Assembly (NCBI RefSeq): GCF_021215455.1
Contig: NZ_JAJPWV010000004.1
Location: 248,001 to 312,000, forward strand
Origin: Mucilaginibacter roseus
GTDB taxonomy: Bacteria > Bacteroidota > Bacteroidia > Sphingobacteriales > Sphingobacteriaceae
Direction: 5' to 3'
DNA: 64,000 bases
This document shows, in pieces, positions 9,120 to 18,948 of this stretch. The position numbers and the translations under genes are program-made. Numbering within the stretch: position 1 is the first letter of the stretch; every line of letters starts with the position of its first letter. The notes beneath the pieces are model-generated. The model did not search any database. It was not told the DNA's origin and saw only the letters and a program-made list of their open reading frames with translations.

Positions 9120-9981
9120 ACGCATATGGAACCGCATACTTGTTGGCTCGGCCTGGGTAATTTGCCTGGGTGGCCTGGTTGCGCTCATGAGTTTTATCGA
9201 AATAAAAAAGGCCGAAGTGGTATGCAAGGGCATTAAGGTATACATACCCGGCAACCAGTATTTTATTGACAGGCAGGAGGTAGATAATATTTTGCATACC
9301 ACCAGCCATACGCTCGAAGGCCGCCGGTTGGAAAATATCAACATTCACGAATTGGAAAACCAGCTTAAGGCCAACCCTTTTGTAGAGTTTGCCAAGGTAT
9401 ATACCGATATGGACGGCATGATTAAAGTTGAGATCATTCAGCGCCAGCCTATACTACGCATTATCAACCGGTTCGATCAGGATTTTTACGTGGATCAGCA
9501 CGGATTAAAGATGCCGCTGTCAAACAACTTTACTGCCCGTGTGGTTGTTGCCAACGGGTACATTGATGAACTGTTTGCAAACCGGGTTGATACACTGCAT
9601 ACCAAGCTGGCGGCATCGTTATACCAAACAGCCGGTTATATCCGTAAAGATTCGTTGTGGGATGCGCAGGTAGCGCAGATATATGTAAACCAGGCGCGCG
9701 AAATTGAGCTGATACCACGTGTGGGTAATCAAAAAATATTGTTAGGTAATGCTGATTCGCTGGATGTTAAATTCCGCAACCTTAAAGCCTTTTATACACA
9801 GGCTTTGCCAAAGGTTGGGTGGGATAAGTATAAAGCGCTTAATGTTAAGTACACCAACCAGGTGATAGGCATCAAGAATGAGGACAGCAAAACAGACACG
9901 ACCAGAAAGAAAAGCAATCCCGTAAAAAAGGATACAACAACTGAACTGAATAACGACACATCGCAAATAAAACAACAGTAA
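9109..9981 (+). CDS. ftsQ: Cell division protein FtsQ/DivIB family
   Basis: Bitopic inner-membrane divisome protein. From ATG 9109 it has 290 residues: a short basic N-terminus (MSAKRIWNR), one membrane helix (about residues 9-31), then a POTRA-type domain (YIPGNQYFIDRQEVDNIL and following) and the FtsQ beta domain. The C-terminal 35 residues are charged and of low complexity. A TTG at 9103 in the same frame is less likely than the ATG. The gene overlaps murC by 11 nt and is followed by ftsA after 1 nt. FtsQ is poorly conserved, so the call rests on size, topology and position between murC and ftsA. Confidence 0.9.
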   Translation: MSAKRIWNRILVGSAWVICLGGLVALMSFIEIKKAEVVCKGIKVYIPGNQYFIDRQEVDNILHTTSHTLEGRRLENINIHELENQLKANPFVEFAKVYTDMDGMIKVEIIQRQPILRIINRFDQDFYVDQHGLKMPLSNNFTARVVVANGYIDELFANRVDTLHTKLAASLYQTAGYIRKDSLWDAQVAQIYVNQAREIELIPRVGNQKILLGNADSLDVKFRNLKAFYTQALPKVGWDKYKALNVKYTNQVIGIKNEDSKTDTTRKKSNPVKKDTTTELNNDTSQIKQQ

Positions 9982-9982
9982 A

Positions 9983-11338
9983 ATGGACAAGGGTTTATCA
10001 CAGGAGAAAAGTTCACCAATCATTGTAGGATTGGATATCGGGACTACAAAAATATGCGCCATTGTTGGCCGCCGCAGCAAAAACGGAAAGATAGAGGTAT
10101 TGGGTATAGGCAAGGCGGAATCGGCCGGTGTTACCCGTGGTATGGTGTCAAACATTGATAAAACTGTACAGGGCATATCGCAGGCTGTTGATGTGGCCGG
10201 TACACAATCAAACGTTGAAATTAAGGTAGTGAACGTGGGTATTGCGGGACAGCATATTAAAAGCTTACAGCACCGCGGCCTGATAACCCGTCGCGATCTG
10301 CAAAGCGAAATATCCCGCAAGGATATTGATAAGCTGATTGAAGATATGTATAACTTGGTGATGCCTCCGGGTGAGGAGATTATTCATGTATTGCCGCAGG
10401 AGTTTACTGTTGACAACGAACCCGGCGTTAAGGACCCAATTGGTATGGCAGGCGTACGCTTGGAGGCCAACTTTCATATCATATCAGGCCAGGTTACCGC
10501 TATTAAAAATATTGTTAAATGCGTTAATAAAGCACACTTGGAAAGCTCTGAACTGATTTTGGAGCCACTGGCGTCATCAGAGTCGGTATTAAGCGACGAA
10601 GAGAAAGAAGCGGGTGTTGTATTGGTTGATATTGGTGGTGGCACTACCGACGTAGCCATCTTCCACGAGGGCATCATTCGCCACACAGCCGTTATTCCAT
10701 TTGGCGGTAACAGTGTGACAGAGGATATCCGTGAGGGCTGTTCAGTTATGCGCAACATTGCAGAGCAACTGAAAGTGCGTTTCGGTTCGGCCTTGGCTGA
10801 CGAGAACAAAGAGAACGAAATTGTTTGCGTACCGGGTTTGCGCGGTCGTGAGCCAAAAGAGATCTCGGTTAAAAACCTGGCATTCGTTATCCAGGCCCGC
10901 ATGGAAGAAATAATCGAGCACGTGTACTACGAGATCAAATCATCCGGATACGAGAAAAAACTGATCGCCGGTATCGTGATAACCGGTGGTGGCGCACAAC
11001 TTAAACACCTAACCCAACTGGTTGAATATGTAACCGGCCTGGATTGCCGCGTGGGCTACCCTAACGAGCACCTGGCTAAAAACGAGGTTTTACCAAAAGG
11101 TATTTATGAAGAGCTGCAAAGCCCTACGTTTGCCACAGGCATTGGCCTGCTGATAAAAGGTATTCAGAAAATGGAGTATGATACGCTTACCCTAACGGCG
11201 CCTGCGGTTGCCAAACCGGAAAAAGTGAAGTACAGCACAGGTGGCGAAGAGAAAAAATATGGCCTGCTAAGTAAAATATTAGAAAGCGGTAAAAAGTTTA
11301 TTAAGGATGATATAAAGGATGAGGATTTCCTGAAGTAA
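9983..11338 (+). CDS. ftsA: Cell division protein FtsA
   Basis: Actin-like ATPase that tethers FtsZ to the membrane. The first actin phosphate motif GLDIGTTKICAIVG is near residues 14-27, the second (VDIGGGTTDVA) near 215-225, and the adenosine motif ITGGGAQL near 333-340. The 451 residues end in a lysine-rich amphipathic stretch (LLSKILESGKKFIKDDIKD), consistent with the membrane-targeting helix. It starts 1 nt after the ftsQ stop and is separated from ftsZ by a 126-nt spacer with repeated TTTTCCACA-like words. Confidence 0.96.
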   Translation: MDKGLSQEKSSPIIVGLDIGTTKICAIVGRRSKNGKIEVLGIGKAESAGVTRGMVSNIDKTVQGISQAVDVAGTQSNVEIKVVNVGIAGQHIKSLQHRGLITRRDLQSEISRKDIDKLIEDMYNLVMPPGEEIIHVLPQEFTVDNEPGVKDPIGMAGVRLEANFHIISGQVTAIKNIVKCVNKAHLESSELILEPLASSESVLSDEEKEAGVVLVDIGGGTTDVAIFHEGIIRHTAVIPFGGNSVTEDIREGCSVMRNIAEQLKVRFGSALADENKENEIVCVPGLRGREPKEISVKNLAFVIQARMEEIIEHVYYEIKSSGYEKKLIAGIVITGGGAQLKHLTQLVEYVTGLDCRVGYPNEHLAKNEVLPKGIYEELQSPTFATGIGLLIKGIQKMEYDTLTLTAPAVAKPEKVKYSTGGEEKKYGLLSKILESGKKFIKDDIKDEDFLK

Positions 11339-11356
11339 TTATTCACAAACGAAAAC

Positions 11357-11398
11357 TTTTCCACAATATCGACAATTGTGGAAAAACATTGTGGAAAA
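11357..11398. promoter_or_regulatory. Three DnaA-box-like sites in the ftsA-ftsZ spacer
   Basis: TTTTCCACA on the plus strand (11357-11365) and two minus-strand copies read as TGTGGAAAA on plus (11377-11385 and 11390-11398) each differ by one base from the TTATCCACA consensus. The outer sites form the inverted pair AACTTTTCCACAAT / ATTGTGGAAAAAGTT. It could be a DnaA-responsive control site for ftsZ; no experimental support is visible in the sequence. Confidence 0.45.
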
Positions 11399-11464
11399 AG
11401 TTATAATATTACGATAGAGAATTCTGACTGATCGTCAAAATACATTTAGCTGAAAACAAGAGAT

Positions 11465-13060
11465 ATGCAGTTTGAGATGTTAAAAGAAAAATCGTCAATC
11501 ATCAAAGTAATTGGTGTTGGCGGTGGTGGTGGCAACGCTGTAAACCACATGTACAGGCAGGGAATTACCGGTGTCGACTTCATAATTTGTAATACCGATG
11601 CGCAGGCTTTAGAGCTTAGCCCAATCCCGAATAAAGTGCAGTTAGGTGCCAGCCTTACCGAAGGTATGGGCGCAGGTTCAATACCCGAGGTTGGAAAAAA
11701 CTCAGCTATCGAGAATATTGACGATATTAAGCAAATGCTTGGCACTAATACCAAAATGCTGTTTATTACAGCAGGTATGGGCGGTGGCACCGGTACTGGT
11801 GCAAGCCCTATTATTGCCAAAGCAGCCCGCGAACTGGATATACTTACCGTAGGCATTATAACTACCCCATTCTCATTTGAAGGCAAACGCCGTAAAATGC
11901 AGGCTGAGGAAGGTTTGGAAGAACTTAAGAAATATGTTGACTCGTACCTGGTAATTTCAAACGACAGATTACGCCAGATATTCGGCAACCTTACCCTGGG
12001 TTCAGCTTTTGGCCAGGCCGATAATATTTTGACGACTGCCGCTAAGGGCATCGCAGAAATTATTACGCTACCAGGCTATATCAACGTCGACTTTAAAGAT
12101 GTGCGCACCGTAATGAAAGATAGCGGCGTAGCCATAATGGGTAGCAGTGCTGCCGATGGTGAAAACCGTGCCCTAAAAGCGGTTGAAGGTGCCCTGGCAT
12201 CGCCATTGTTAAAAGATAACGAGATTGAAGGCGCACGCTACATCCTGCTTAACATCACCTCAGGTGATAAAGAGGTTACCATGGATGAGGTTAGCGTAAT
12301 TACTGATTATATACAGGAAGAAGCAGGACTTGCTGCCGACCTTATATGGGGTAATTGCCGCGACGAGAATTTAGGTGATAAAATATCGGTTACTATTATT
12401 GCTACAGGTTTCCAAACCAAGGATGAACGCGAGAAAGAGATCAGCAACAAGAAAGTAGTTTCTATGCTGATACCTGAGGACGCGCCGATGGTTAAACCGG
12501 TTAACGAATTTATTAACCCGGTTAAGCCCGACGCGGTGGCCGAGCCTTACATGAAGGCCAAGGAAGAGATTAAACAAACCGGTTTATTTGATCTGTTTGC
12601 CTCACGCTCAACTGAAGATGCTAACGCGCCTGTAGTTAGGCACCAGCTAACGCCCGAAGAGCCTAAAGCTGCTGCAGAACCAGAAGCTACCGATTTTACT
12701 TTTAAAGTAACAGAATCGGTAATGCAATACCATGCCGTTGAGCCTGTACAACCCGAGCCGGAACCTACTCCTGAGCCAGTTGCCGGTGCTGATGATGACA
12801 AGACCGAGGAGTCAATGGAAGAGCAATTGCGAAAATCTCGCGAGCGCATTATGCGATTGAAAGACTTGAGCATGAAACTGCGCTCAGGCAATCTGCAGGA
12901 AATGGAAAACGTTCCGGCTTACAAACGTAAGGAGATCGCGTTGCAGCAAACTCCTGCATCAAACGAAAGCCAGATCTCACGCTTCTCCTTATTACCTGAT
13001 GACGAAGGTAAAACGGAGATCAGGAACAACAATTCGTTTCTGCACGATAATGTAGATTAA
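11465..13060 (+). CDS. ftsZ: Tubulin-like GTPase FtsZ
   Basis: GTPase that forms the Z ring. The N-terminal nucleotide motif GVGGGGGNAVNHM is at about residues 17-29 and the tubulin signature GGGTGTG at 106-112. The catalytic domain runs to about residue 320. A long acidic, proline-rich linker follows (about 330-475, with PEPEPTPEPV), then the YKRKEIALQQ stretch and the tail ending FLHDNVD. At 531 residues it is longer than E. coli FtsZ because of the linker, as is usual in Bacteroidetes. It closes the dcw cluster and is followed by a strong terminator. The separate spacer upstream suggests it may also be transcribed on its own. Confidence 0.98.
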   Translation: MQFEMLKEKSSIIKVIGVGGGGGNAVNHMYRQGITGVDFIICNTDAQALELSPIPNKVQLGASLTEGMGAGSIPEVGKNSAIENIDDIKQMLGTNTKMLFITAGMGGGTGTGASPIIAKAARELDILTVGIITTPFSFEGKRRKMQAEEGLEELKKYVDSYLVISNDRLRQIFGNLTLGSAFGQADNILTTAAKGIAEIITLPGYINVDFKDVRTVMKDSGVAIMGSSAADGENRALKAVEGALASPLLKDNEIEGARYILLNITSGDKEVTMDEVSVITDYIQEEAGLAADLIWGNCRDENLGDKISVTIIATGFQTKDEREKEISNKKVVSMLIPEDAPMVKPVNEFINPVKPDAVAEPYMKAKEEIKQTGLFDLFASRSTEDANAPVVRHQLTPEEPKAAAEPEATDFTFKVTESVMQYHAVEPVQPEPEPTPEPVAGADDDKTEESMEEQLRKSRERIMRLKDLSMKLRSGNLQEMENVPAYKRKEIALQQTPASNESQISRFSLLPDDEGKTEIRNNNSFLHDNVD

Positions 13061-13082
13061 CTATTACCCAAACATATTTCTT

Positions 13083-13118
13083 AAGCCCCTGCATCCCCCT
13101 TGCAGGGGCTTTTATTTT
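13083..13118 (+). terminator. Rho-independent terminator after ftsZ
   Basis: Perfect 11-bp arms AAGCCCCTGCA (13083-13093) and TGCAGGGGCTT (13101-13111) with a 7-nt loop and a TTATTTT tail. It marks the end of the division and cell wall cluster. Confidence 0.9.
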
Positions 13119-13380
13119 GATTACAGAGTGTAACATGGGCGGCAGTAACTCCAGGAGGCCGATACTTTAAATAATCGCTTATAAACAGCGTGTTAAGCCT
13201 TTGTTATATGATATTTTAGCAAGAAACAGTCTAAATAACTGCTAATCAATGAAAATGTGGAAAAAATCAACCTTTTGAGATTAGATTTTGCTTAGGAAAA
13301 TTTCGTTTTCAATAAAAACAATTTTAGATTAGCTTCAGTAAAACAATTAAACTCAATTATCTAAAAAGGAGTAACCTAAA
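13119..13380. other. Spacer upstream of the histone-like gene
   Basis: AT-rich, with no open frame of note. A TTTTGCTTAGG / TAGATTTTG region around 13280-13290 resembles a spaced-out TAnnTTTG box. An AAAGGAG stretch at 13365-13371 lies 9 nt before the next ATG, an unusually good Shine-Dalgarno match for this phylum. No other structure seen. Confidence 0.5.
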
Positions 13381-13557
13381 ATGAAAAAATTTAGCGAACT
13401 GAAAGAGCTCGTGTCTTCGCTGGAGACTGATGCCGAAAAATTCTACAGTAAAGGCAATAGCGCCGCGGGCACCCGTTTACGCAAAGGTTTGCAGGATCTT
13501 AAAAACTTAGCTCAAACTATCCGTTTGGAAGTTCAGGACACCAAGAACAAAGAGTAA
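13381..13557 (+). CDS. Histone H1-like small basic protein (Hc1-type, Bacteroidetes form)
   Basis: A 58-residue protein, MKKFSELKELVSSLETDAEK onward, predicted to be mostly helical, with Lys/Arg clusters (RLRKGLQDLKNLAQTIR). I recognise this as the short protein usually annotated as histone H1 in Bacteroidetes, related by name to chlamydial Hc1; DNA binding is presumed, not shown. It has its own spacer, a strong AAAGGAG site 9 nt before the ATG, and a terminator 30 nt after the stop, so it is a monocistronic and probably well-expressed gene. Its placement after ftsZ suggests no direct functional link. Confidence 0.8.
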   Translation: MKKFSELKELVSSLETDAEKFYSKGNSAAGTRLRKGLQDLKNLAQTIRLEVQDTKNKE

Positions 13558-13588
13558 GTATTAGGATTTTCTAAAGCACTGACCAATT

Positions 13589-13620
13589 AAAAACCGGCCG
13601 AAGCCGGTTTTTGTGTTTTT
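13589..13620. terminator. Bidirectional terminator between the histone-like gene and dapA
   Basis: AAAACCGGC (13589-13597) and GCCGGTTTT (13603-13611) form a tight hairpin with a CGAAA-type loop. T-rich sequence follows on plus and A-rich sequence precedes it, so it can serve both convergent genes. Confidence 0.85.
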
Positions 13621-14503
13621 ATGCTTTTATCTTTTTAATTTCAGTTGCTATAGCCTGTTCAGTAGCGCTGCTTACCTGCACAAGCGGCAGGCGTAAGATA
13701 TCAGCACATATACCTAACTGCTTAAGGGCCGACTTAACGCCGGCTGGATTACCCTCAACAAACATCAGGCGGGTAAATTCTATCAAATCAAAATGTGCTT
13801 TACGGGCAGTTTTAAAATCACCGGCAAGGCACTGGCGCACCATGTCGCTCAGTTCGCGCGGCAAGGCGTTGCCTACTACTGAGATCAACCCTGCCCCACC
13901 CATGGCAATCAACGGCAGCGTTACCGGGTCATCACCTGATATGAACAGGAAACCCTCAGGCATGTCGCGCAGTATCTGGTTAAACTGGTCAAAATTGCCC
14001 GCAGCTTCTTTTATGCCGATAATATTATCAAAATCATTAGCTAAACGTACGGTAGTTTCAGGCGCTATGTTGCTGCCTGTACGGCCGGGTACATTGTATA
14101 ATATTACCGGCAATGGCGATGCCTCGGCAACCGCTTTGTAATGCTGGTATATACCCTCTTGTGTTGGTTTGTTGTAATATGGGCTTACTGACAGGATAGC
14201 ATCATAGCCGGCACTGTCAAAACCTTTTATCAACTCAACAACCTCACGGGTATCATTACCGCCGATACCGGCAACCAATGGTAAGCGGCCGTTGTTCTTC
14301 TCTTCAACAAACTTAAATATCTTCTTCTTCTCTTCCTTGCTCAGGGTGGCGCTTTCGCCGGTTGTACCTAAAACTACGAGGTATTCCACCCCGCCGTCAA
14401 TCAAATGTTCGATCAGATTATTTAATCCGTCGAAGTCTACCTGGCCATCTGGCTGAAAAGGAGTCACCATCGCTACTCCTGTTCCGAAGAATTTATTCAT
14501 CAT
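13619..14503 (-). CDS. dapA: 4-hydroxy-tetrahydrodipicolinate synthase DapA
   Basis: Condenses pyruvate with aspartate semialdehyde in the lysine/diaminopimelate pathway. TIM-barrel enzyme of 294 residues, the standard size. The GTTGES motif is at residues 46-51. The catalytic Tyr136 and Arg141 lie in YNVPGRTG, and the Schiff-base Lys165 in GIKEAAGN. Together with the meso-DAP-type MurE this supports a DAP-containing wall. Tandem ATGs at 14503 and 14500 are both possible starts. It is transcribed towards the histone-like gene, and the two share a terminator. Confidence 0.96.
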   Translation of the reverse strand: MMNKFFGTGVAMVTPFQPDGQVDFDGLNNLIEHLIDGGVEYLVVLGTTGESATLSKEEKKKIFKFVEEKNNGRLPLVAGIGGNDTREVVELIKGFDSAGYDAILSVSPYYNKPTQEGIYQHYKAVAEASPLPVILYNVPGRTGSNIAPETTVRLANDFDNIIGIKEAAGNFDQFNQILRDMPEGFLFISGDDPVTLPLIAMGGAGLISVVGNALPRELSDMVRQCLAGDFKTARKAHFDLIEFTRLMFVEGNPAGVKSALKQLGICADILRLPLVQVSSATEQAIATEIKKIKA

Positions 14504-16453
<1,950 letters not shown>

Positions 16454-16467
16454 TATATAAGAGTCGA

Positions 16468-16523
16468 GAGTTAAGAAGTAAGAGTTAAGACCAAAATTAC
16501 TCTTAATTCTTGCTTCTTAACTC
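16468..16523. repeat. 23-bp inverted repeat in the atpD-atpC junction
   Basis: Left arm 16468-16490 (GAGTTAAGAAGTAAGAGTTA + AGA) and right arm 16501-16523 are complementary at 21 of 23 positions around a 10-nt loop. It lies between stop and start of an operon whose subunits are needed in a 3:1 ratio, so it could set relative expression. It may equally be a dispersed repeat. Confidence 0.8.
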
Positions 16524-16540
16524 TAAAATCTAAACAATAA

Positions 16541-16789
16541 ATGACTTTAGAAATTCTTACACCAGATAAAACAGTATTTGAGGGCGAGGCCACTTCGGTT
16601 ACCGTACCAGGCATACTGGGTGCTTTTGAAATACTTAATAACCACGCTCCTATTATTTCTATCCTGCAGGATGGCAAATTGATCGTGCGCGGTGGTTCGG
16701 TACAAAAAGAAACTTTTATTATTAAAGGCGGGGTTGTTGAAGCTGCCAATAATAAAGTTACCGTACTGGCTGAAGGTATTTCGCACTAA
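16541..16789 (+). CDS. atpC: F1F0 ATP synthase epsilon subunit AtpC (short form)
   Basis: 82 residues: only the N-terminal beta-sandwich domain of epsilon is present (MTLEILTPDKTVFEGEATSV, VPGILGAFEILNNHAPIIS). The C-terminal two-helix domain that inhibits ATP hydrolysis in E. coli and Bacillus is absent. This short form is usual in Bacteroidetes. It follows atpD by 87 nt, with a large hairpin in between, and is followed by a strong terminator. Confidence 0.92.
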   Translation: MTLEILTPDKTVFEGEATSVTVPGILGAFEILNNHAPIISILQDGKLIVRGGSVQKETFIIKGGVVEAANNKVTVLAEGISH

Positions 16790-16811
16790 CCTTTAAAAGA
16801 ATAAAAAAGCT

Positions 16812-16848
16812 AACGCCCCGGTAACAAGTTTACCGGGGCGTTTTTTTT
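16812..16848 (+). terminator. Rho-independent terminator after atpC
   Basis: Arms AACGCCCCGGTAA and TTACCGGGGCGTT around a short loop, followed by eight T residues. Very strong. Confidence 0.95.
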
Positions 16849-17130
16849 GCACCCAGTTTACGGTTTTGGCAATTTCAGGCAGAATTTGAGCACTTTACTA
16901 TGCACGCATAGAATATGTACCGAATACCAATTTACACTTTGGTATAATAAGCTAAATTATTAATTTTATAAATATGATCTTTTTTAAAATATAATTCTAA
17001 AATTTAGAAAAAAAACGAATTAAATATTGTTTTAAATTTTTATCCGCCACTATTGCGATAAAAAGCCTGTCTTTCTACATTACAATATCGATTACGAACC
17101 CTAACATCGGTTATAAAATATACAAAGATA
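16849..17130. other. AT-rich leader region of the branched-chain amino acid operon
   Basis: About 280 bases, very A+T-rich around 16960-17040. I looked for a leader peptide rich in Leu, Ile or Val followed by alternative hairpins and found none, nor a clear TAnnTTTG box on the plus strand. How the operon is regulated is not visible here. Confidence 0.5.
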
Positions 17131-18837
17131 ATGAGCGATACTACAGATACTTTACAGGCTGTTGAATTAAACAAATACAGCAAAACCCTAACGCAGGACC
17201 CTACCCAACCGGCGGCACAAGCCATGCTTTACGGCATTGGCCTTACCGACGATGATATGAAGAAGGCGCAGGTGGGCGTAGCCAGTATGGGTTATGAAGG
17301 CAATACCTGTAACATGCATCTGAACGATCTGGCTAAAGTTGTTAAGCAAGGTATTTGGGATGAAGACCTGGTAGGCCTGATATTTAACACCATTGGCGTT
17401 AGCGATGGTATGAGCAATGGTACCGAAGGTATGCGTTACTCGCTTGTAAGCCGTGATGTAATTGCCGATTCAATTGAGGCAGTTTGCGGCGCGCAATATT
17501 ATGATGGCTTGATTACACTGCCGGGCTGCGATAAAAACATGCCGGGCTCACTGATCGCCATGGGGCGCCTTAACCGCCCGTCAATCATGGTGTACGGCGG
17601 CACTATCAAACCGGGCCATTGGAAGGGCGAGGACCTGAACATTGTGTCGGCTTTTGAGGCTTTAGGCAAAAAAATAGCCGGCCAGATAGATGATGTGGAT
17701 TTTATGGGCGTGGTGAAAAACGCCTGCCCAAGCGCTGGTGCCTGCGGTGGTATATATACCGCCAACACCATGGCCGCTGCTATTGAGGCAATGGGCATGA
17801 GCTTACCCTACTCATCATCAAACCCTGCATTGAGCGAAGAAAAACAAGCAGAATGCCGCGCGGCCGGTAAAGCTATAAAGGTATTGCTTGAAAAAGATAT
17901 TAAGCCAAGCGACATCATGACGCGCAAGGCTTTCGAGAACGCTATAATCACCATCATGGTAATGGGTGGCTCAACCAATGCCGTGTTACACCTTATCGCG
18001 ATAGCGAAAAGCGTAGGTGTAAAATTAACGCAGGATGATTTCCAGGAACTGACCAACCGTACCCCGCTACTGGCCGACATGAAGCCAAGCGGCAAGTATA
18101 TGATGGAAGACCTGCACAAGGTTGGAGGCGTACCGGCTGTAATGAAGTACCTATTAAAATTAGGCTGGCTGCATGGCGAGTGTTTAACCGTAACCGGTAA
18201 AACCCTGGCTGAAAACCTTGCCGAAGTCCCTGAACTGGATTTCGATACGCAAAAGATTATCCTTCCAGTTGATCAGGCGATAAAAGCGACCGGCCACTTG
18301 CAAATTTTATACGGCAATCTTGCCGAGGGTGGCAGCGTAGCTAAAATTACCGGCAAAGAGGGTGAGCGCTTTGAAGGCCCAGCCCGCGTGTTCGACGGTG
18401 AATTTGAATTGATAAACGGTATAATGTCAGGGCGAGTCAAACCGGGTGATGTGGTAGTGATCCGCAACGTGGGCCCTAAGGGCGCTCCCGGTATGCCGGA
18501 GATGCTTAAACCAACATCAGCCATATTTGGCGCGGGTTTGGGCAGCTCAGTAGCCTTGATAACCGACGGGCGTTTCTCGGGCGGTACACATGGCTTTGTG
18601 GTTGGCCACATCACCCCCGAAGCATTTGAGGGGGGCCTGATAGCCATGGTTAAAGATGATGACCGTATAGAGATTGACGCCATCAACAACACCATGAACG
18701 TAAAACTGAGCGACGAGGAAATTGCTGCCCGCAGGGCACAATGGCAACAACCGCCGCTTAAAGTAACCAAAGGCCTGCTTTACAAATATGCCAAAACCGT
18801 AAGCACAGCCGCTGAGGGTTGTGTTACGGATGAGTAA
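17131..18837 (+). CDS. ilvD: Dihydroxy-acid dehydratase IlvD
   Basis: Iron-sulfur dehydratase that makes the 2-keto acid precursors of valine and isoleucine. The 568 residues are normal. The three cluster-ligand cysteines are visible: Cys60 in GNTCNMHL, Cys133 in [10 protein letters not shown] and Cys205 in SAGACGG. First gene of the ilv-leu operon. Its stop is followed by an inverted pair of GC-rich repeats before ilvB. Confidence 0.97.
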   Translation: MSDTTDTLQAVELNKYSKTLTQDPTQPAAQAMLYGIGLTDDDMKKAQVGVASMGYEGNTCNMHLNDLAKVVKQGIWDEDLVGLIFNTIGVSDGMSNGTEGMRYSLVSRDVIADSIEAVCGAQYYDGLITLPGCDKNMPGSLIAMGRLNRPSIMVYGGTIKPGHWKGEDLNIVSAFEALGKKIAGQIDDVDFMGVVKNACPSAGACGGIYTANTMAAAIEAMGMSLPYSSSNPALSEEKQAECRAAGKAIKVLLEKDIKPSDIMTRKAFENAIITIMVMGGSTNAVLHLIAIAKSVGVKLTQDDFQELTNRTPLLADMKPSGKYMMEDLHKVGGVPAVMKYLLKLGWLHGECLTVTGKTLAENLAEVPELDFDTQKIILPVDQAIKATGHLQILYGNLAEGGSVAKITGKEGERFEGPARVFDGEFELINGIMSGRVKPGDVVVIRNVGPKGAPGMPEMLKPTSAIFGAGLGSSVALITDGRFSGGTHGFVVGHITPEAFEGGLIAMVKDDDRIEIDAINNTMNVKLSDEEIAARRAQWQQPPLKVTKGLLYKYAKTVSTAAEGCVTDE

Positions 18838-18840
18838 GAG

Positions 18841-18943
18841 CCCCCAGCCCCTAAAGGGGAGTAGGAAATTTTACTCACAAAGAGATTATAACAAAAAGAA
18901 ATAACTAATAAAAAATTCCCCCTTCAGGGGGATTAAGGGGGTT
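18841..18943. repeat. Inverted pair of GC-rich REP-like elements, ilvD-ilvB junction
   Basis: Reverse copy at 18841-18865 (CCCCCAGCCCCTAAAGGGGA) and forward copy at 18917-18943 (TCCCCCTTCAGGGGGATTAA plus GGGGGTT). The forward tail GGGGG ends 7 nt before the ilvB ATG. Confidence 0.8.
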
Positions 18944-18948
18944 AAACC

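Noticed and set aside
11446..12051. 201-codon open frame antisense to ftsZ
   Set aside because: Shadow of a strongly conserved gene; translation shows no domain and no start context.
13611..14141. 176-codon plus-strand frame opposite dapA
   Set aside because: It is the complement of a well-supported dapA gene and begins inside a terminator region.
17122..17129. CAAAGATA just before the ilvD ATG as a minus-strand promoter box (TATCTTTG)
   Set aside because: It would transcribe away from any minus-strand gene into the atpC terminator; probably chance in an AT-rich leader.
16849..17130. Amino acid attenuator or leader peptide before ilvD
   Set aside because: No short ORF rich in Leu, Ile or Val and no alternative hairpins were found by eye.
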